From NCBI GenBank assembly GCA_003255065.1, contig QAOA01000573.1, positions 660,991 to 724,990 on the forward strand: a stretch of DNA of 64,000 nt, read 5' to 3'. The notes beneath the pieces are model-generated. The model ran no database searches. It saw nothing but the letters and a program-made list of their open reading frames with translations, and was not told where the DNA came from. Source of the stretch: Cercis canadensis. Its lineage: Eukaryota > Streptophyta > Magnoliopsida > Fabales > Fabaceae. A program made the translations under genes and the position numbers. Below, one piece after another: positions 34,252 to 46,675 of the stretch; within the stretch, counting starts at the first letter, position 1; every line of letters begins with the position of its first letter.

Positions 34252-35401
34252 TTCTTGGCTACAATCTCTTGGCCCTGGGTACCAATTCTAATCTCAAAAT
34301 TTACGAGAAGGATAATGCTGATGCAGAGTGGCTATCTCATCTTTTTTCTTTAACAAATCTTGACTTGAGTTTATTTCATAATCTGAATTAATTACTGTCT
34401 GCAATGATTGGTGAGCTTTGAAAACTTGGAGGATTGCAGCCAAGTGACTATAGCCTTTCTGATGTTGATATTCTTCCTTTGTTTGATTACCATTTGAATT
34501 TTTCAAATAGTCTCACCATCCTTGATCTATCTGAAAATAAGCTCACATCATCAACATTACAAAGGGTGTTCAACTTCAGCTGCAACCTTGAAGAGCTTCA
34601 CCTAATAAACTCTGATATTTCTGGTAATAATTATTTTCAGCCATTTGCTTCCCAGTTGAAATTTTCTTCTTATCCGGGAATTCTTTATCTTTCTTACAAT
34701 AAGTTGAAATCATCAACTATATTCCAATGGTTGTTCAATTTCAGCTCCTATCTTGGTGAGCTATATCTTCACTATAATCTTTTAGAAGATTCCATTCCTG
34801 ATGATTTTGGTAATATAATGAACTCTCGCAAAAATCTCCAACTATTTGGTAACAACATACAAGGCCAAATCCCAACATTCATTGGCAGTATATGCACATG
34901 ACATGCATTATATTTTGGTGATAATAAATTAAATGGAGAAATACCTGCAAGCATCAAATTGCTACATGAGTTGGAGTTTTTGTACCTTGGAGGGAAATCT
35001 TTGGAGTTTTTGTATCTTTGTCATCACTGAACCCCATTTTACCAATTTTTTTAAATTGAAGTAGTTAAACTTATCTTACAACTTATTGGCCCTAAAATTT
35101 GTCACCAGTTGGATTCCTCCTTTTCAATTAGGAAGCGTGGGACTGGCATTATGCAAGTTGAGTCCTAATTTTTCAAATTGGCTCCAAAATATAATGATGT
35201 CATGTTGGGATTATTGATATTTCTAATATTGGAATTTTAGATTCTATACCACACTAGTTGTGGGGAATATTGTAGAATATACAACAAATGAATATTTCAT
35301 ATAACAGTCTCGTCAGTAAAATTCTGAATTTACCACTCAAGCATACTTAGAATCCAGAAATAATTTTGGAGTTAAATCAATTTCCATAATTTCTGTTACA
35401 A
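34252..35401 (+). pseudogene. LRR receptor-like pseudogene, part 2
   Basis: LRR sequence continues in several frames: GNLSWLQSL re-formed across the copia site, SLTILDLSENKLTSS (34500-34550), CNLEELHLINSDISGN, GELYLHYNLLEDSIPDDFGN and QLFGNNIQGQIPTFIG (34840-34900). Then comes a SWIPPFQLGS-type capping segment near 35110 that is typical of receptor-like proteins of the EIX/Cf type. Frameshifts and stops are frequent. It is interrupted at 35402 by the second copia element. Confidence 0.75.
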
Positions 35402-35406
35402 GTATC

Positions 35407-35818
35407 AGCCCTCAGAGTTGAGCAAGGAAGCTTCTTCAGAGAAGAAGATTGAGAACAAGAGAGAAAATGAAATTTTCGAAACTGAATTTCTTGATTGATC
35501 TGAATAAACAGTTACATGAATATATACTCTAAACCAATAGCTGCCTTTACAAGATTGCCAGCTAATCATCTAACCAAAAACAAAACAGGCTAACTAACTT
35601 TGACTAACTAACTACGCTATATCAGGAAATAGAATAACAGATTTAACTTAATGACACGGCTAGAACACGGCCGTGTTAACTTAATGATCACGCCCCTGTT
35701 CACTTAACTTAGCCCGTGTAGTCACCCGTGTCTGTCTTCAACGAGTTCATGCTCTCTATATTCATAACACGGTTACAACACGGCCATAACATGGCCGTGT
35801 CTGTCTTCAACACCAACA
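35407..35818 (-). repeat. copia 3' LTR
   Basis: Pairs with 40464-40875. Its outer terminal bases have drifted: on the plus strand AGCCC stands where the other copy has TGAAA. It contains several copies of ACACGG and CCGTGT, some as the palindrome ACACGGCCGTGT. Confidence 0.9.
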
Positions 35819-35912
35819 CCCCCCCTCAAGCTGGATGTGGAGACAATCCAAGCTTGCATAATGTGTCATGATGTTTGGGAGCAGGAAGGGATTTGGTGAA
35901 GATATCAACTAA

Positions 35913-38900
35913 CTAATCGGTAGTAGGAAGATGAGAGAGAGAAAGTAACCCATTTAAGACTTGCTCACGCACATAACAATCAATGTCAATGTGCTTAGTT
36001 CGTTCATGAAAAACCGGATTGCGAGCAATGTAGATGGCTGCCATGTTGTCACATTTGAGAGGGATTGGAGTAATATGGGAAACAACAAGGTCAGTAAGTA
36101 AACGACTAAGCCATGCCAATTCAGTGGTGACTCTTCTCATGGACCTATACTCAGCTTCTGCAGAAGATAAAGAGACAGTAGTTTGCTTCTTTGATTTCCA
36201 GGAAACTGGACTACCTCCAAACAAAATGCAATAACCACTGACAGACTTTCAGTAGAAGGGGCAGGCAGCCCAATCAGAATCACAATAGGCAAGAAGAAGA
36301 AAATCTGAATTAGTGTTCATAAAAATGCCTTGAATAGGATGGGAGTGAAGATATTGAAGGACATGAATGGCTGCTGTCATATGAGCTTGAGAAGGAGTTT
36401 GATTGAATTGGCTAAGAAACTGAACTGTGTAGGCTATGTCTGGCCGAGTGTGTAACAGGAAATTCAACCTTCCAATCAATCTTCTATAAATGGAAGGATC
36501 AGGCATAACAAGATCCAACTTGACAATATTGGCTAAGGGACAAGCCACCTTAGGTAAATCAGAAACTTGAAAATCATTACAAAGATCAAGAGTGTATTTG
36601 CGTTGGCTAATCAAAAGACCTTCAGACAAGGGTGTGAACTCAAGACCAAGAAAATAATGAAGAGTTCCAAGGTCTTTGATTCGAAATGTATCATCAAGAT
36701 GCTACTTGAGGGATTGAATTTCAGACAAATCATCACTAGTCACCAAGAGATCATCAACATAGACATCCACAATAACCAAAGAGCCAGCAGACCTTTTGAT
36801 AAACAAAGAAAAGTCATGAGGTGAGTGAGCATAACCTCTGTGTTGAAGAGTTTCTGACAACTTGGCATACCACTGATGTGATGCTTGTTTTAAACCATAC
36901 AAGGATTTCTTTAGTTTGCAAACCAAAGAAGAATCAGAAACAGTAAGTCCAGGTGGAGCTTGCATGTAAATATCCTCATGAAGATTACCATGTAAGAATG
37001 CATTGTTAACATCCAGTTGAAAAAGAGGCCAGCCACGTTTAACTGCTAGTGCAATTAAAGTTCGAATGGTAGTAAATTTAAAAACTGGGGAAAAAGTTTC
37101 AGAATAATCCTCACCTTCCTTTTGAGTAAAACCTCTAACCACAAGCCTAGCTTTGTATCGCTCTATAGAGCCATCTGATTTCCTCTTGATCTTATAAACC
37201 CATTTACAACTGATAGGTTTCTTACCTTTGGGAAGTTTAACAATATCCCAGGTTTTATTAAGCTCAAGAGCCTCAAATTCATTAGCCATTGCTTCATCCC
37301 AGAGGGGATTACCTTCAGCTTGCTTATAAGTTTGAGGTTTAATATCAGTGAGTATACTGGAAGTGAGATGTTGAGAGTGCTGTCAAAGAGGTTGCTGAAG
37401 CATAAAGACTTGGAAGCAAGACATGCATTAGTGATAGTATGACAACAAGAATCGGTGAGAGCATTTGTATCAGGGGCACCCATAGCAGAACCACAAACGT
37501 AGTCTTGAAGAGAAGATGGAGGCCTTGCAATTCTGTTTGACCTCCTAATTGGTGGATTTTCTGTGGCAACAGGGGACACGAGAGTAACACGGGAGGCATA
37601 GGGCCGTGTTTGAGGGGACAACACGGGCGGAACAGATGAAGAACACGGCCGTGTGGAAGAAGGACATGGCCGTGTCAAGTCACCAGAGGGAATATCTTCA
37701 ATGGAATGAGGTAAAGGAGGATGGGAAAGGTCAGAAACAGGAGAAGAATGCAAAGGAAAAATTGTTTCATGGAAAATAATATCTCTAGAAACCATGACCT
37801 CTTGAGTATGAAGATTTAGAACTTTGTACGCTTTCTTACCAAAGGGATATCCTAAAAAAATTCCAGGAAATGAACGAGGCATGAACTTGTCTCTACCTTG
37901 AGGAATAGTGGAAACAAAACAAAGACAACCAAAAGGTTTGAGGTGAGAAAATGAAGGCAACTGATTAAAGAGAACTTGATAAGGTGTTTGATTTTGGAGA
38001 ACCTTGGAAGGCATCCTATTAATAAGGTAGGTGGCTGTGNAAAATTCCAGAAAATGAACGAGGCATGAACTTGTCTCTACCTTGAGGAATAGTGGAAACA
38101 AAACAAAGACAACCAAAAGGTTTGAGGTGAGAAAATGAAGGCAACTGATTAAAGAGAACTTGATAAGGTGTTTGATTTTGGAGAACCTTGGAAGGCATCC
38201 TATTAATAAGGTAGGTGGATGTGAGAACACAATCACCCCAATATTTTTTAGGTAAACCAGATTGATATAGAAGAGCCCTAAAAGATTCAAGGAGATGGCG
38301 ATGTTTGAGTTCAACAACTCCATTTTGCTGGGGTGTATATGGACAAGAGGTCTGGTGGATGATGCCTAGGGAAGAAAAGAAAGTTTTGCCTGCTGAACTA
38401 CTACCAAGCTCATAAGCATTATCAGTCCAAATGACTTTGACAGTGGTATGAAACTGTGTTTGGACAAGATGGACAAAAGACTTAATGATGGAGAATGCAA
38501 AAGACTTGTTATGAAGTAAATGAACCCAAGTATTTCTACTAAAATCATCAACAATTGTGAGAAAATACTTGTGGTTATCATAAGTAGAGTGTTTGTAAGG
38601 ACCCCAAACATCAATGTGAATTAAATCAAAGGGAGCCTTAGTAGAGATGTGACTAGAAGGAAATGGTAATTTGTGATGTCTTGATTGGGAACAAACAGTA
38701 CAAGGAACAAGATCATCATGATTACTGGATTTAGGAATATCAATTGGTAACATATGAAGTTTGTAAAAAGGCATATGCCCCATACGTAAGTGCCATAGGG
38801 AAGTCTTATTTTTACTACAAGGGGAATTGCAATTGGCATTACAAGAAGAATTGAAAGGAACTTGGGAATAACAAAACTATGAACATGTTATTGAAGAATA

Positions 38901-40362
38901 TACAGGCCTCCATTTCTTTTACCAAGGAGTATGTCCTTCTTCATTGAATGGGCCTGTATGTAACACATGTCATCAGAAAAGCATACTGAATATTGATGAT
39001 GAGAAGTTAACTTGCTGACAGACAATAAATTGAACTTGAAAGAAGGAACGAAAAGGACATTAGAGAGTGTTAAATGTGAAGAAATGACAACTGTGCCCAT
39101 ACTATTGACCCGAATAATCTCACCATTAGGAAGAGAAACAGAATAAGGAACCTTAACCTCAAGCATGCTAGCAAAGGCATTTTTATCAAAGCATATATGG
39201 TCAGACGCACCAGTATCTATAATCCAAATATGTCCTTTATGAAAAGACTTGCTATGGTATGCATTTATGGACAGATTACCTGCAAAATTGGCAGCTGCAA
39301 GAGTATTCGGTAAATCCATCTGATTTGCTTGCTCAGCAGGTTTGAGGTTGTTCAAGAGAGTCATAAGTTGACTATATTGTTCAGTGGAAAATTGAAGAGC
39401 AGGAGAAGAACTATTCTGAGAATTCTCAAGTGATTCTCCTTGAATTGAGCCAGAGAATTTCTTAGGCCTTTGAAACTTGAAATCAACAGGATAACCATGG
39501 AGTTTGTAACACTTCTCTTTAGTATGTCTTGGTTTCTTGCAATAATTGCAAGTGACACTGGATTTCTTGTTCAAATCATGCCTTTGAGGTGGATAATTGG
39601 TCCTTCCGGAATTGACATTCATTGCAGTAGTATCACTTGAGAAAGGAACAATAGGTGAAGCAATCTCCTTCTGTTTTTCTTCATGAACAATGATGGAGTA
39701 GGCTTGATTGACGGTTGGCAAAGGGGACATCATAAGAATATGACCCTAACAGTTGAGAAAGCATCATTAAGCCCCATAAGCAATTGAAATAACTTATGAT
39801 CCTCAAAGTATTTATCTAGAACTCTTGCAGAACCACATGAACATGCAGGAACAACTTGAAAATTCTTCAGTTCATCCCAATTCCTTTTAATTCTGGTGTA
39901 ATAGGTGGAAACACTGTCTGCTCCTTGAGAAACTGAGTATAATTCCTTTTGAATTTGATAAACTAGAGAGCCATTGGCTTGTTCAAAGCGCTCAATGAGT
40001 TCAGACCATATCTCTTGAGCAGTAGAGATGTATATCACACTTTCAGCAATGTCTTTGCTTAAAGCATTTAAAATCCAACTGATCACCATGAAATTGCAGC
40101 TATTCCAAGCATTTAGCAGGGAAGAATCAAGTGCTGGTTTTTGCACTTCACCATTGATAAACCCTAGCTTGTTCTTGGCAGAAAGAGCAATCACCATTGC
40201 TCTTTTCCAGGCATGAAATCCTTTTCCATCGAACTGTTTGGAGACAAGCACATCACCAGGATTATCTGAAGAATGCAGATGCAGAGGATTTGAAGGATCA
40301 ATCATTCCTTCTTCAGAACCTCGATGAGAAGCATTAGCAGAATTCACAGAATCAGATGCCAT
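35913..40362 (-). pseudogene. copia gag-pol, frameshifted
   Basis: The order on the minus strand: gag from MASDSVNSAN (40362) to about 39730; zinc knuckle CNYCKKPRHTKEKC; protease DTGASDH near 39200; integrase with CTVC, HIDVWGPY, TDNAYEL and NGVVE (38790-38250, D-D-E kept); a linker rich in Pro/Ser; RT with [34 protein letters not shown] and YVDD (37289-36720); RNase H with YCDSDWAAC and SLSSAEAEYRSM (to 35913). Frame breaks fall near 39730, 38860, 37380, 36700 and 36240, and an extra copy of about 183 bp straddles the N at 38040. Confidence 0.9.
37857..38223. repeat. 183-bp duplication around N38040
   Basis: Bases 37857-38039 and 38041-38223 are nearly identical copies of the integrase C-terminal part, encoding MPSKVLQNQ and FGCLCFVS twice. 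This looks like an unmerged contig overlap rather than a real tandem duplication. Confidence 0.85.
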
Positions 40363-40463
40363 ATCTTCAAAGAAAAAATCAGAGAAATAGAAGAAAGGAT
40401 CACAGAGAAATGATGAGAAAAAAGAATCCAAGAAGAGATCGAGCTATTGAAGCTCTGATACCA

Positions 40464-40875
40464 TGAAATCAGAGTTGAGCAAGGAAGCTTCTTCAGAGAA
40501 GAAGATTGAGAACGAGAGAGAAAATGAAATTGTAAAAAATGAATTTCTTGATTGATCTGAATAAACAGTTACATGAATATATACTCTAAACCAACAACTG
40601 CCTTTACAAGATTGCCAGGTAATCATCTAACCAGAAACAAAACAAGCTAACTAACTTAGACTAACTAATTACGCTATATCAAGAAATAGAATAACAGATT
40701 TAACTTAGTGACACGGCTAGAACACGGCTGTGTTAACTTAATGAACACGCCCGTGTTCACTTAACTTAGCCCGTGTAGTCACCCATGTCTGTCTTCAACG
40801 AGTTCATGCTCTCTATATTCATAACACGGTTACAACACGACCATAACATGGCCATGTCTGTCTTCAACACCAACA
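40464..40875 (-). repeat. copia 5' LTR
   Basis: Pairs with 35407-35818 and keeps the expected TG...CA ends on both strands. It adjoins the primer-binding site at 40452-40463. Confidence 0.92.
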
Positions 40876-41085
40876 GCATCTCCCCAAAAATAAAGTTTCA
40901 GATTTGGTATCTTTTTCATATGGCAAAAGCACAGGTGAAGTGATCTTGACATGTTGGATGTATCAAATAATCATTTAACAAGTGAACTATCTGATTGTTG
41001 GAGCCATCTACCATCATTACACTTTTCCTGATTTGACCAATAATAATTTGTCAAGATAGCTTCATAATTTGTGATATGCAAGTAT
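40876..41085 (+). pseudogene. LRR receptor-like pseudogene, part 3
   Basis: After the second copia element the same LRR gene resumes: LDVSNNHLTSELSDCWSHL and, one frame on, PDLTNNNLS (40950-41050). These match the C-terminal LRRs of receptor-like proteins. It then fades into the flank of the F-box tandem unit. No transmembrane segment is readable. Confidence 0.65.
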
Positions 41086-41509
41086 AACTCTTCACAAATC
41101 AAATTCTCTTGTTTTTATTTTTTTTTTATTTTTTTTATGTAGGATTGAGCTCCTTGGAGCTTGCATAGCTACACAAATGAAATTTGAGAATATGTATTTG
41201 ACATTCTTCAAAAGAAAGAACTAATTTTAACTTAAGCCACATGCAATAGAACCAGTATTAGGAATAAGGTGGATACTAAGCTACCCTCACTAAAAGTGGG
41301 GTTAACGCTGCCCTCTTCTTCCACTACTTGAATTTGGAGAGAATTCAAAATTACATATTAAATGCAACAAAATACTTGAGAATCTGCTGTACTTCTACAT
41401 TTCTCTGAATAAAAGTCAAATGCAGCGAAGAAATAACTATAGCTTAGGTCAATACATTAAGCCTAGAATATAAAATTCAAATGGATGATCATTTGTCCCC
41501 ATTACTTGC

Positions 41510-42663
41510 TTATAAAGCAACAAGACTATTGATGTGAAGGCCAACTTTTGAAAACATATGAAACTTCCTCATCGTCCTTATACTGCCTGTCCTCACGTCG
41601 AATGCCACGGGTCTTGAACTTAATGAGTGTGGAACAAGGCAAACCAGAAAGATCAATATCTGCTGGTCATATAGGAAAGTCGCTGAGCGGATTAAACCTC
41701 TATCCATAATGCTGCTTCTACGATCTGCTACGATGCTACTGGTTTTTATCCATTTATTATTCTGCAAATCCTTCAATATCCACATGTTGATCTCTCTAGC
41801 CTTATCAGTCCAGGATATAAACCCCAAACGATCTCCATTCTTCACTAACTGCCATTGCCGACCATCATTGGCTTTCTTGGTATCCTCTGCTAACAGCAAA
41901 GAATGACAAGTTTCGTCAGTTACATCAAGTGCAAGAGTCTGGCCATCATATTCATTGTTCCAATAAGTAACTGCATCAATAGAGATTGTATTGGAAGGGT
42001 AAAATGGTTCCTTTATCTCAATAGAATCAGGGCAAGAAACTTTCCTGTATGGTATATGCATACCACTTTCGATGGTGTAAATATACCAGTAATACTGAAG
42101 TCTTACTTCGCTAGCGCCTCTTGCAAAGAATATTACCTTCAGTTTCTCATTAGTGCTTACAATCTTTGCCTTATAGGAAAAGTAGTGAACGTTCTGTTGG
42201 AAATCAAAAGCAAGTTTCACAACTTGCTTAGTTGCTGGGTTTGCGGCATAGTAGTCTCCATTTCCAGGATCATTTAATCTTCTGATCAGTAATAACCCAT
42301 CGTGGCCATCACATACTTGTCCTGGAATAGAACGTCTGAATGCCACTTTGGCCTTCTTATCTTCTAGTTCAATGAACTGGGTTCTATATCCTTGGTCTTG
42401 GATATATAACCAAGCTTGCTATGATGGAAGTGCAAGTTTATGAACTTTGGGTCTCTGGGTATGGCAGACCATGCCTTGCAAATATGTTTAAGTGTCTTCT
42501 CCCAAGAATCTGCGGAAACCCTAGTTAGAATATCATAGACAACGAGTTCTGCTGGAAGATTTTTTATGATCATCAATTTGCCCTTGTTTCTGCTCATTGT
42601 ATTGTGAAAATGAACCTCTGGCTTAAGAGTCTCAGAGGTCCACATAATTGTAATATCGTTCAT
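41510..42663 (-). pseudogene. F-box gene, copy 1, frameshifted
   Basis: Aligns end to end with the intact 389-residue gene at 54223-55392. The N-terminal part (F-box, NLPAELVVYDILTRV) and the C-terminal part (from AFRRSIPGQV to the stop at 41510) are both well kept. A one-base loss near 42408 (TATATAACC for TATATAAACC in the intact copy) shifts the frame after residue about 85, and 9 bp are missing a little further on. The product would stop after 99 residues with the F-box but no C-terminal domain. Close similarity outside the lesion points to recent loss. Confidence 0.85.
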
Positions 42664-42689
42664 AATAACTCAGTTAAAGATTTAAATTA

Positions 42690-45046
42690 CTTTCACCTGC
42701 ACCTTATTAGATAAAGGAAAGAAGTAAGGATGGAAGAAAATGAAATTAGTAGTTATAATTAACATGTTAATAAGATAACAGTCTCAACTCTCAAGGATAG
42801 TTAAAGGTCTTAAACAGTCAAAGTAATTAGTCAATAAATCCGAAAGTGCTAGCACAAGCAATTTAGAATTGTCTATTTATCCTCCCACGTTGTGAATGTA
42901 CATAATAAAGAAAATGAACATGCTTCAATTTCCTTTTTGGTCCTATGTAGGTAAAAAATGTGAAAAGTTCGGCGGTTGAAAATTACTATCATCCTTCTCA
43001 ACGGATAAAGAGAGAGGAATAATATCTTATATTTTTTTTATGTAAAATATAATTGAGTAGACTAATTAAAATTCACATCACACAATAATATATATAATTA
43101 GTCTAGGTGATTTCTATAAGGTTGAGGTACCAATAGTTTTATTCTTCATTCCCTAAATATTCTTAGTCTGAATGTCAAGCCAAAAAAAAAAATATGGAGA
43201 GAATTATTATAAAGGAATTTAAATGAATAGAATTTTAGATGAGTTTCAAAGTTACAATTTGTTCTTCTTTAGTCACCGTCTATTGACCATTCGAAGTTTT
43301 ATATGACAAATCGTCAATCTATGACCCCAGTTGTCAATGTCTGATTATTAGAGATAAAATGACCACTCGTCATATAGAAATATAAATAGTCACTGATCAT
43401 GAAGTACAATATACTAAAACTAAAATCAAATAAAGTGTAACTTTAAAACTCAACTTTTGAATTGCTTAAGAATAACTTTCTGTAAAATCTACCTAATGTT
43501 TACTTTTACTCATTAGCAAGGAAATATCTATCTATTGTGAAACAACCTAATAAAATCATATAAATAGCAGTGATACATCAAATTATTTGGCTACAGAATA
43601 ATCATAGGGCAGAATATAGCAGATATAACATACCTAACAAGCTATTGAAGACTTTACGCAAGTTGCACTTAATAACTCTGAGTATTTGATGAGATAATCT
43701 TGAGCTTTACAATTTTGAGCACTATACGTTTCCCTTACTTGCCAGTGAGCTGCAGGGTCAAATTTTTGTAAGTTACAGAAGTAACATGCAAATAATTTGC
43801 ACTTTTATTAAAAAACCATAATCTGTCCAAAATAAAAATAATAAGTTTTTATAATTTAGATGCCCTGCAAATAGTATGTATACTAAAAATGAAGAGTACG
43901 ATTACCATGAGCAGTTACAATAGCAGATAGGCAAGCAAAATTAAGTATGACCTATAGAAGAATTTTAATGTAGATTATATTTTAAACTAATCATAAATTT
44001 CAGTGAATAAGAATGAGCATAAGATGCAATTTCATACAACTCCAGTTTTATTTTATTTTATGTATTAATAAAATATAAGTCTATTTATTCTGAGACCTTT
44101 GCTAAGGGTACCGGACAATATTAATAAAATAAAATGTTGATACATACATTCAAATATTATTTGTGAGGCAAAACTGTTTAAAGCAAGCTTTGGCACAATC
44201 AATCCCCAATAAGCACTCTACGAACTAAACATAAATTAGGCCATCAGAATTATTTTTGCAAAAGTACACATACCCAAAACCTAAAATTGGACAAACTTTC
44301 CAAAGCCAACCCAGAAAACCAAAACACAAATATCAATATGACTGGAAATTTAGCAATTTTAACAAAAATCAAATACACACTAATATTCAAGCTATACTAT
44401 AGCAAATTGGCTTTTGGTATTTAATCCTTCTTATGGCATCCAAAACCTTCACTGTGTCTTCTTATCAATTGAGCAAGAGAAAGGAAAAAAAAAAGCCACA
44501 ATATCCCCATGGATAGATTAGAAGTAATGGATTTTTCATTTCTTAGCAAAAGAAATTATTCTAATATATCAATCAATATCCTACTGATTAAATATATACC
44601 TTAATAACAAAGTAAAAAGATTCCACAAACTTTTGTACCAAAACATTCCACAATTAAGGTATCTAGCATAATTCAAGTTGGACAGGAAAAGATTTAAATG
44701 GAACTAACTGAATGTAGATCTTCTTACACGGTTCAACTCGTGTAAGGTTTTTTTCAGAATTTGTGTCTATAATATCACTCCCATTGAAAACATAGAATAT
44801 CTATATGAAATTGAGATACTAAAATATTAATTTAGATCATGAATCTTTTAGTACAATCTCAATATCATTTCAATAACACAAATGCAACAAGACATTACAC
44901 AAAAACTATCAAAACCCTAAAGATTTCAATAGATCAAAACACCAATTCAATTAAAAAATTAAAAAAAAAATAGGAGCAAGCAAAAAATGAAAAATGTTGA
45001 AATCAGAAAGAACTTGTTAAGCGTTGTAAATAGATTGGACACTCAC
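42690..45046 (-). promoter_or_regulatory. leader intron of F-box copy 1
   Basis: This lies between a donor (ATG followed by GTGAGT at 45046) and an acceptor (GGTGCAG at about 42689). It has no coding frame. The sequence is repeated at 47680-49538 and 55415-57457 with indels, so it travelled with the gene during duplication. Confidence 0.45.
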
Positions 45047-45340
45047 CATTTTAATCTAAACCGGCAAAGCCAAACAGATAGCAAACCCTAGAAACCTAGT
45101 CAAGAATGTGAGGATGCAAAAAATAGATGGAAGAGATGCCGAAGGCTATCTTTGTCGTAGAAGGATCGGTGCTGGTGGCAAGAGATCAAAGAAAGAAAGA
45201 GAGCTAGTGATTGAAGAAAGAAATGAAGATGGCAGCTGAACAAATTTGGGAGAGGAAACAATTTTAAGTGGCACTTAGTATAGAAAAACATATATATCAG
45301 AAACTTTTGTACCAATTTTTTCAACCAAATCAATTTGAGT
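45047..45340 (-). promoter_or_regulatory. leader exon and promoter, F-box copy 1
   Basis: Minus-strand sequence with CT-rich leader text, a CTAGGGTTT telo-box-like motif (about 45085) and an ATG at 45049-45047 abutting a GTGAGT donor. Spliced to the acceptor upstream of the F-box frame, this ATG would open only a five-codon reading frame, so it is a leader exon rather than the coding start. Equivalent sites lie at 49541, 52158 and 57460. Confidence 0.5.
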
Positions 45341-45569
45341 TTGGTAGAAAACCTTGGTTACATCTATGAAAAAGGTTTAACAAATTTTATTTTATTATAT
45401 GATCTGGCAATCACCACGTCTATTAAGTGTCTATTTTGAGTTGGATCATTCGTGCCAAATATCACCATTCATCAATATCACTACCTCTAATTAACTCACA
45501 TGGCATATATCAAGAGAAAAAGTTGACGCGAACTAAAAGATTTTGAAAAAGTAAACTAAGGGTTTGTTT

Positions 45570-45950
45570 GTTTACCTTTTCTTTTTGGGAAAAGTGTATT
45601 TTACCCCCTTAACTATAGCTCATGTGTAATTTACTCTCAAAACTTTAAAATGTTACAGAGAACCGCCATAAACTATTAGAATGTGTTAAAAAACCCCATT
45701 TGCAGATGGACGTCCATAAATAGACGGCAAAATGCACATGCATGGCACATGGTGCAATTAATCACTAATTAACTCAAAAAAAATTAAAAGAATACTTAAT
45801 AGCACCCAATAAATTTATGTGATCCATCCAGAACTTTGCCGGAACCTTACTAAGAATCTTGATGATGATATCTTCAGGAAGATATGACATTGACATGTTC
45901 TTGGTCTTGCTACTAATTTGGTGAGAATGAATAAGAGTCTTCCTCTCCAT
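45570..45950 (-). pseudogene. truncated older F-box start
   Basis: The minus strand encodes MSYLPEDIIIKILSKVPAKF, a typical first half of an F-box, and then changes abruptly into unrelated sequence (GGATCACATAAATTTATTGG). The break point is the same in the copy near 58.2 kb, so this fragment was already truncated before the unit was duplicated. Confidence 0.65.
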
Positions 45951-46060
45951 TATTCTTTTCTTTTTGCAATGCATGCTATTCTCAAGAACCAACAATTAAC
46001 TTAGAAGTTTAATTTATAACAACAATATATAATAATTTGTTCTAAGTAGATCTAATAATT

Positions 46061-46675
46061 AACATGCCCTCCACAAACTCTAACAATTATCTTAGCTTTT
46101 GGGTCAAGTTGGTGTTAATTCAAGTATACTATACTAAACACACTAGCAAACTCACATGTTGGCCATAGATAACAAGAATAACAATGACTCAAATGCTTTT
46201 AACACTAAACAAACTAATTAGAAGGAAAGGGAAAGAAAAAAAATTCAAGGAGTCCTTATGTTAGAAATTTTCAGAAAAAAAAAATCTATTTAATTTGTGA
46301 TATGCAAGTGTAACTCTTCTATAATCCTTGGAAAAATCAATTTCTCTTGTTTTCTTATGTACGATTGAGCTCCTTGGAGCTTGCATGGCTACACAAATGA
46401 AATTTGAGAATATATATTTGACATTCTTCGGAAGAAATGACTAATTTTAACTTAAGCCCTGTACAATAAAACATGTATTAACAATAAGGTGGATACTAAG
46501 CTATCCTAACTAAAAGTGGGATTAACGCTGTCGTCCTCTTTCACCACTTGAATTTGGAGAGAATTCAGAATTACATATTAAAATAACATGCAACAAAACA
46601 GTTGAGAATCTGCTGTACTTCTACATTTCTCTGAAATAAAAGTCAAATGCAGCGAAGAAAAAACTACAGCTTAGG
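46061..46675 (-). repeat. 3' flank of F-box unit copy 2
   Basis: Bases 46095-46290 repeat the 17440-17640 sequence. Bases 46295-46675 match the 3' flank of copy 1 (41086-41455), up to AGCTTAGGT, where the gypsy LTR begins. Confidence 0.75.

Larger units (their letters stand above)
35402..40880 (-). mobile_element. Ty1/copia element, two 412-bp LTRs
   Basis: LTRs are 35407-35818 and 40464-40875, 412 bp each, differing at roughly two dozen positions by eye. The flanking 5-mers are gtatc and gcatc. On the minus strand the 5' LTR is followed at once by TGGTATCAGAGC (40463-40452), the initiator-tRNA(Met) primer site. The 3' LTR is preceded by TTGAGGGGGGG. The element is structurally complete, about 5.3 kb once the duplication at N38040 is removed, but its coding region is broken. 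Confidence 0.92.
41086..46060 (-). repeat. F-box tandem unit, copy 1
   Basis: The unit contains the 3' flank (41086-41509), the F-box gene (41510-42663), about 2.4 kb of leader intron and AT-rich sequence, a conserved leader exon (to about 45340), a low-complexity block (45570-45780) and a truncated F-box start (45780-45950). Copies 2 and 3 follow the same order. Large identical blocks such as CCCCAATAAGCACTCTACGA can be followed through the array. Confidence 0.85.

Noticed and set aside
37163..38323. 386-codon single minus-strand frame as a novel protein
   Set aside because: It is an artefact: the copia pol frame is carried through the duplicated contig end at N38040 and shifts frame near 37400.
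45100..45333. Frame of 77 codons conserved in several units as a small protein
   Set aside because: Its conservation follows the DNA repeat of the leader region. The equivalents at 52232-52444 and 57499-57744 differ in length and the 49.6-kb copy is broken, so there is no sign of protein-level selection.
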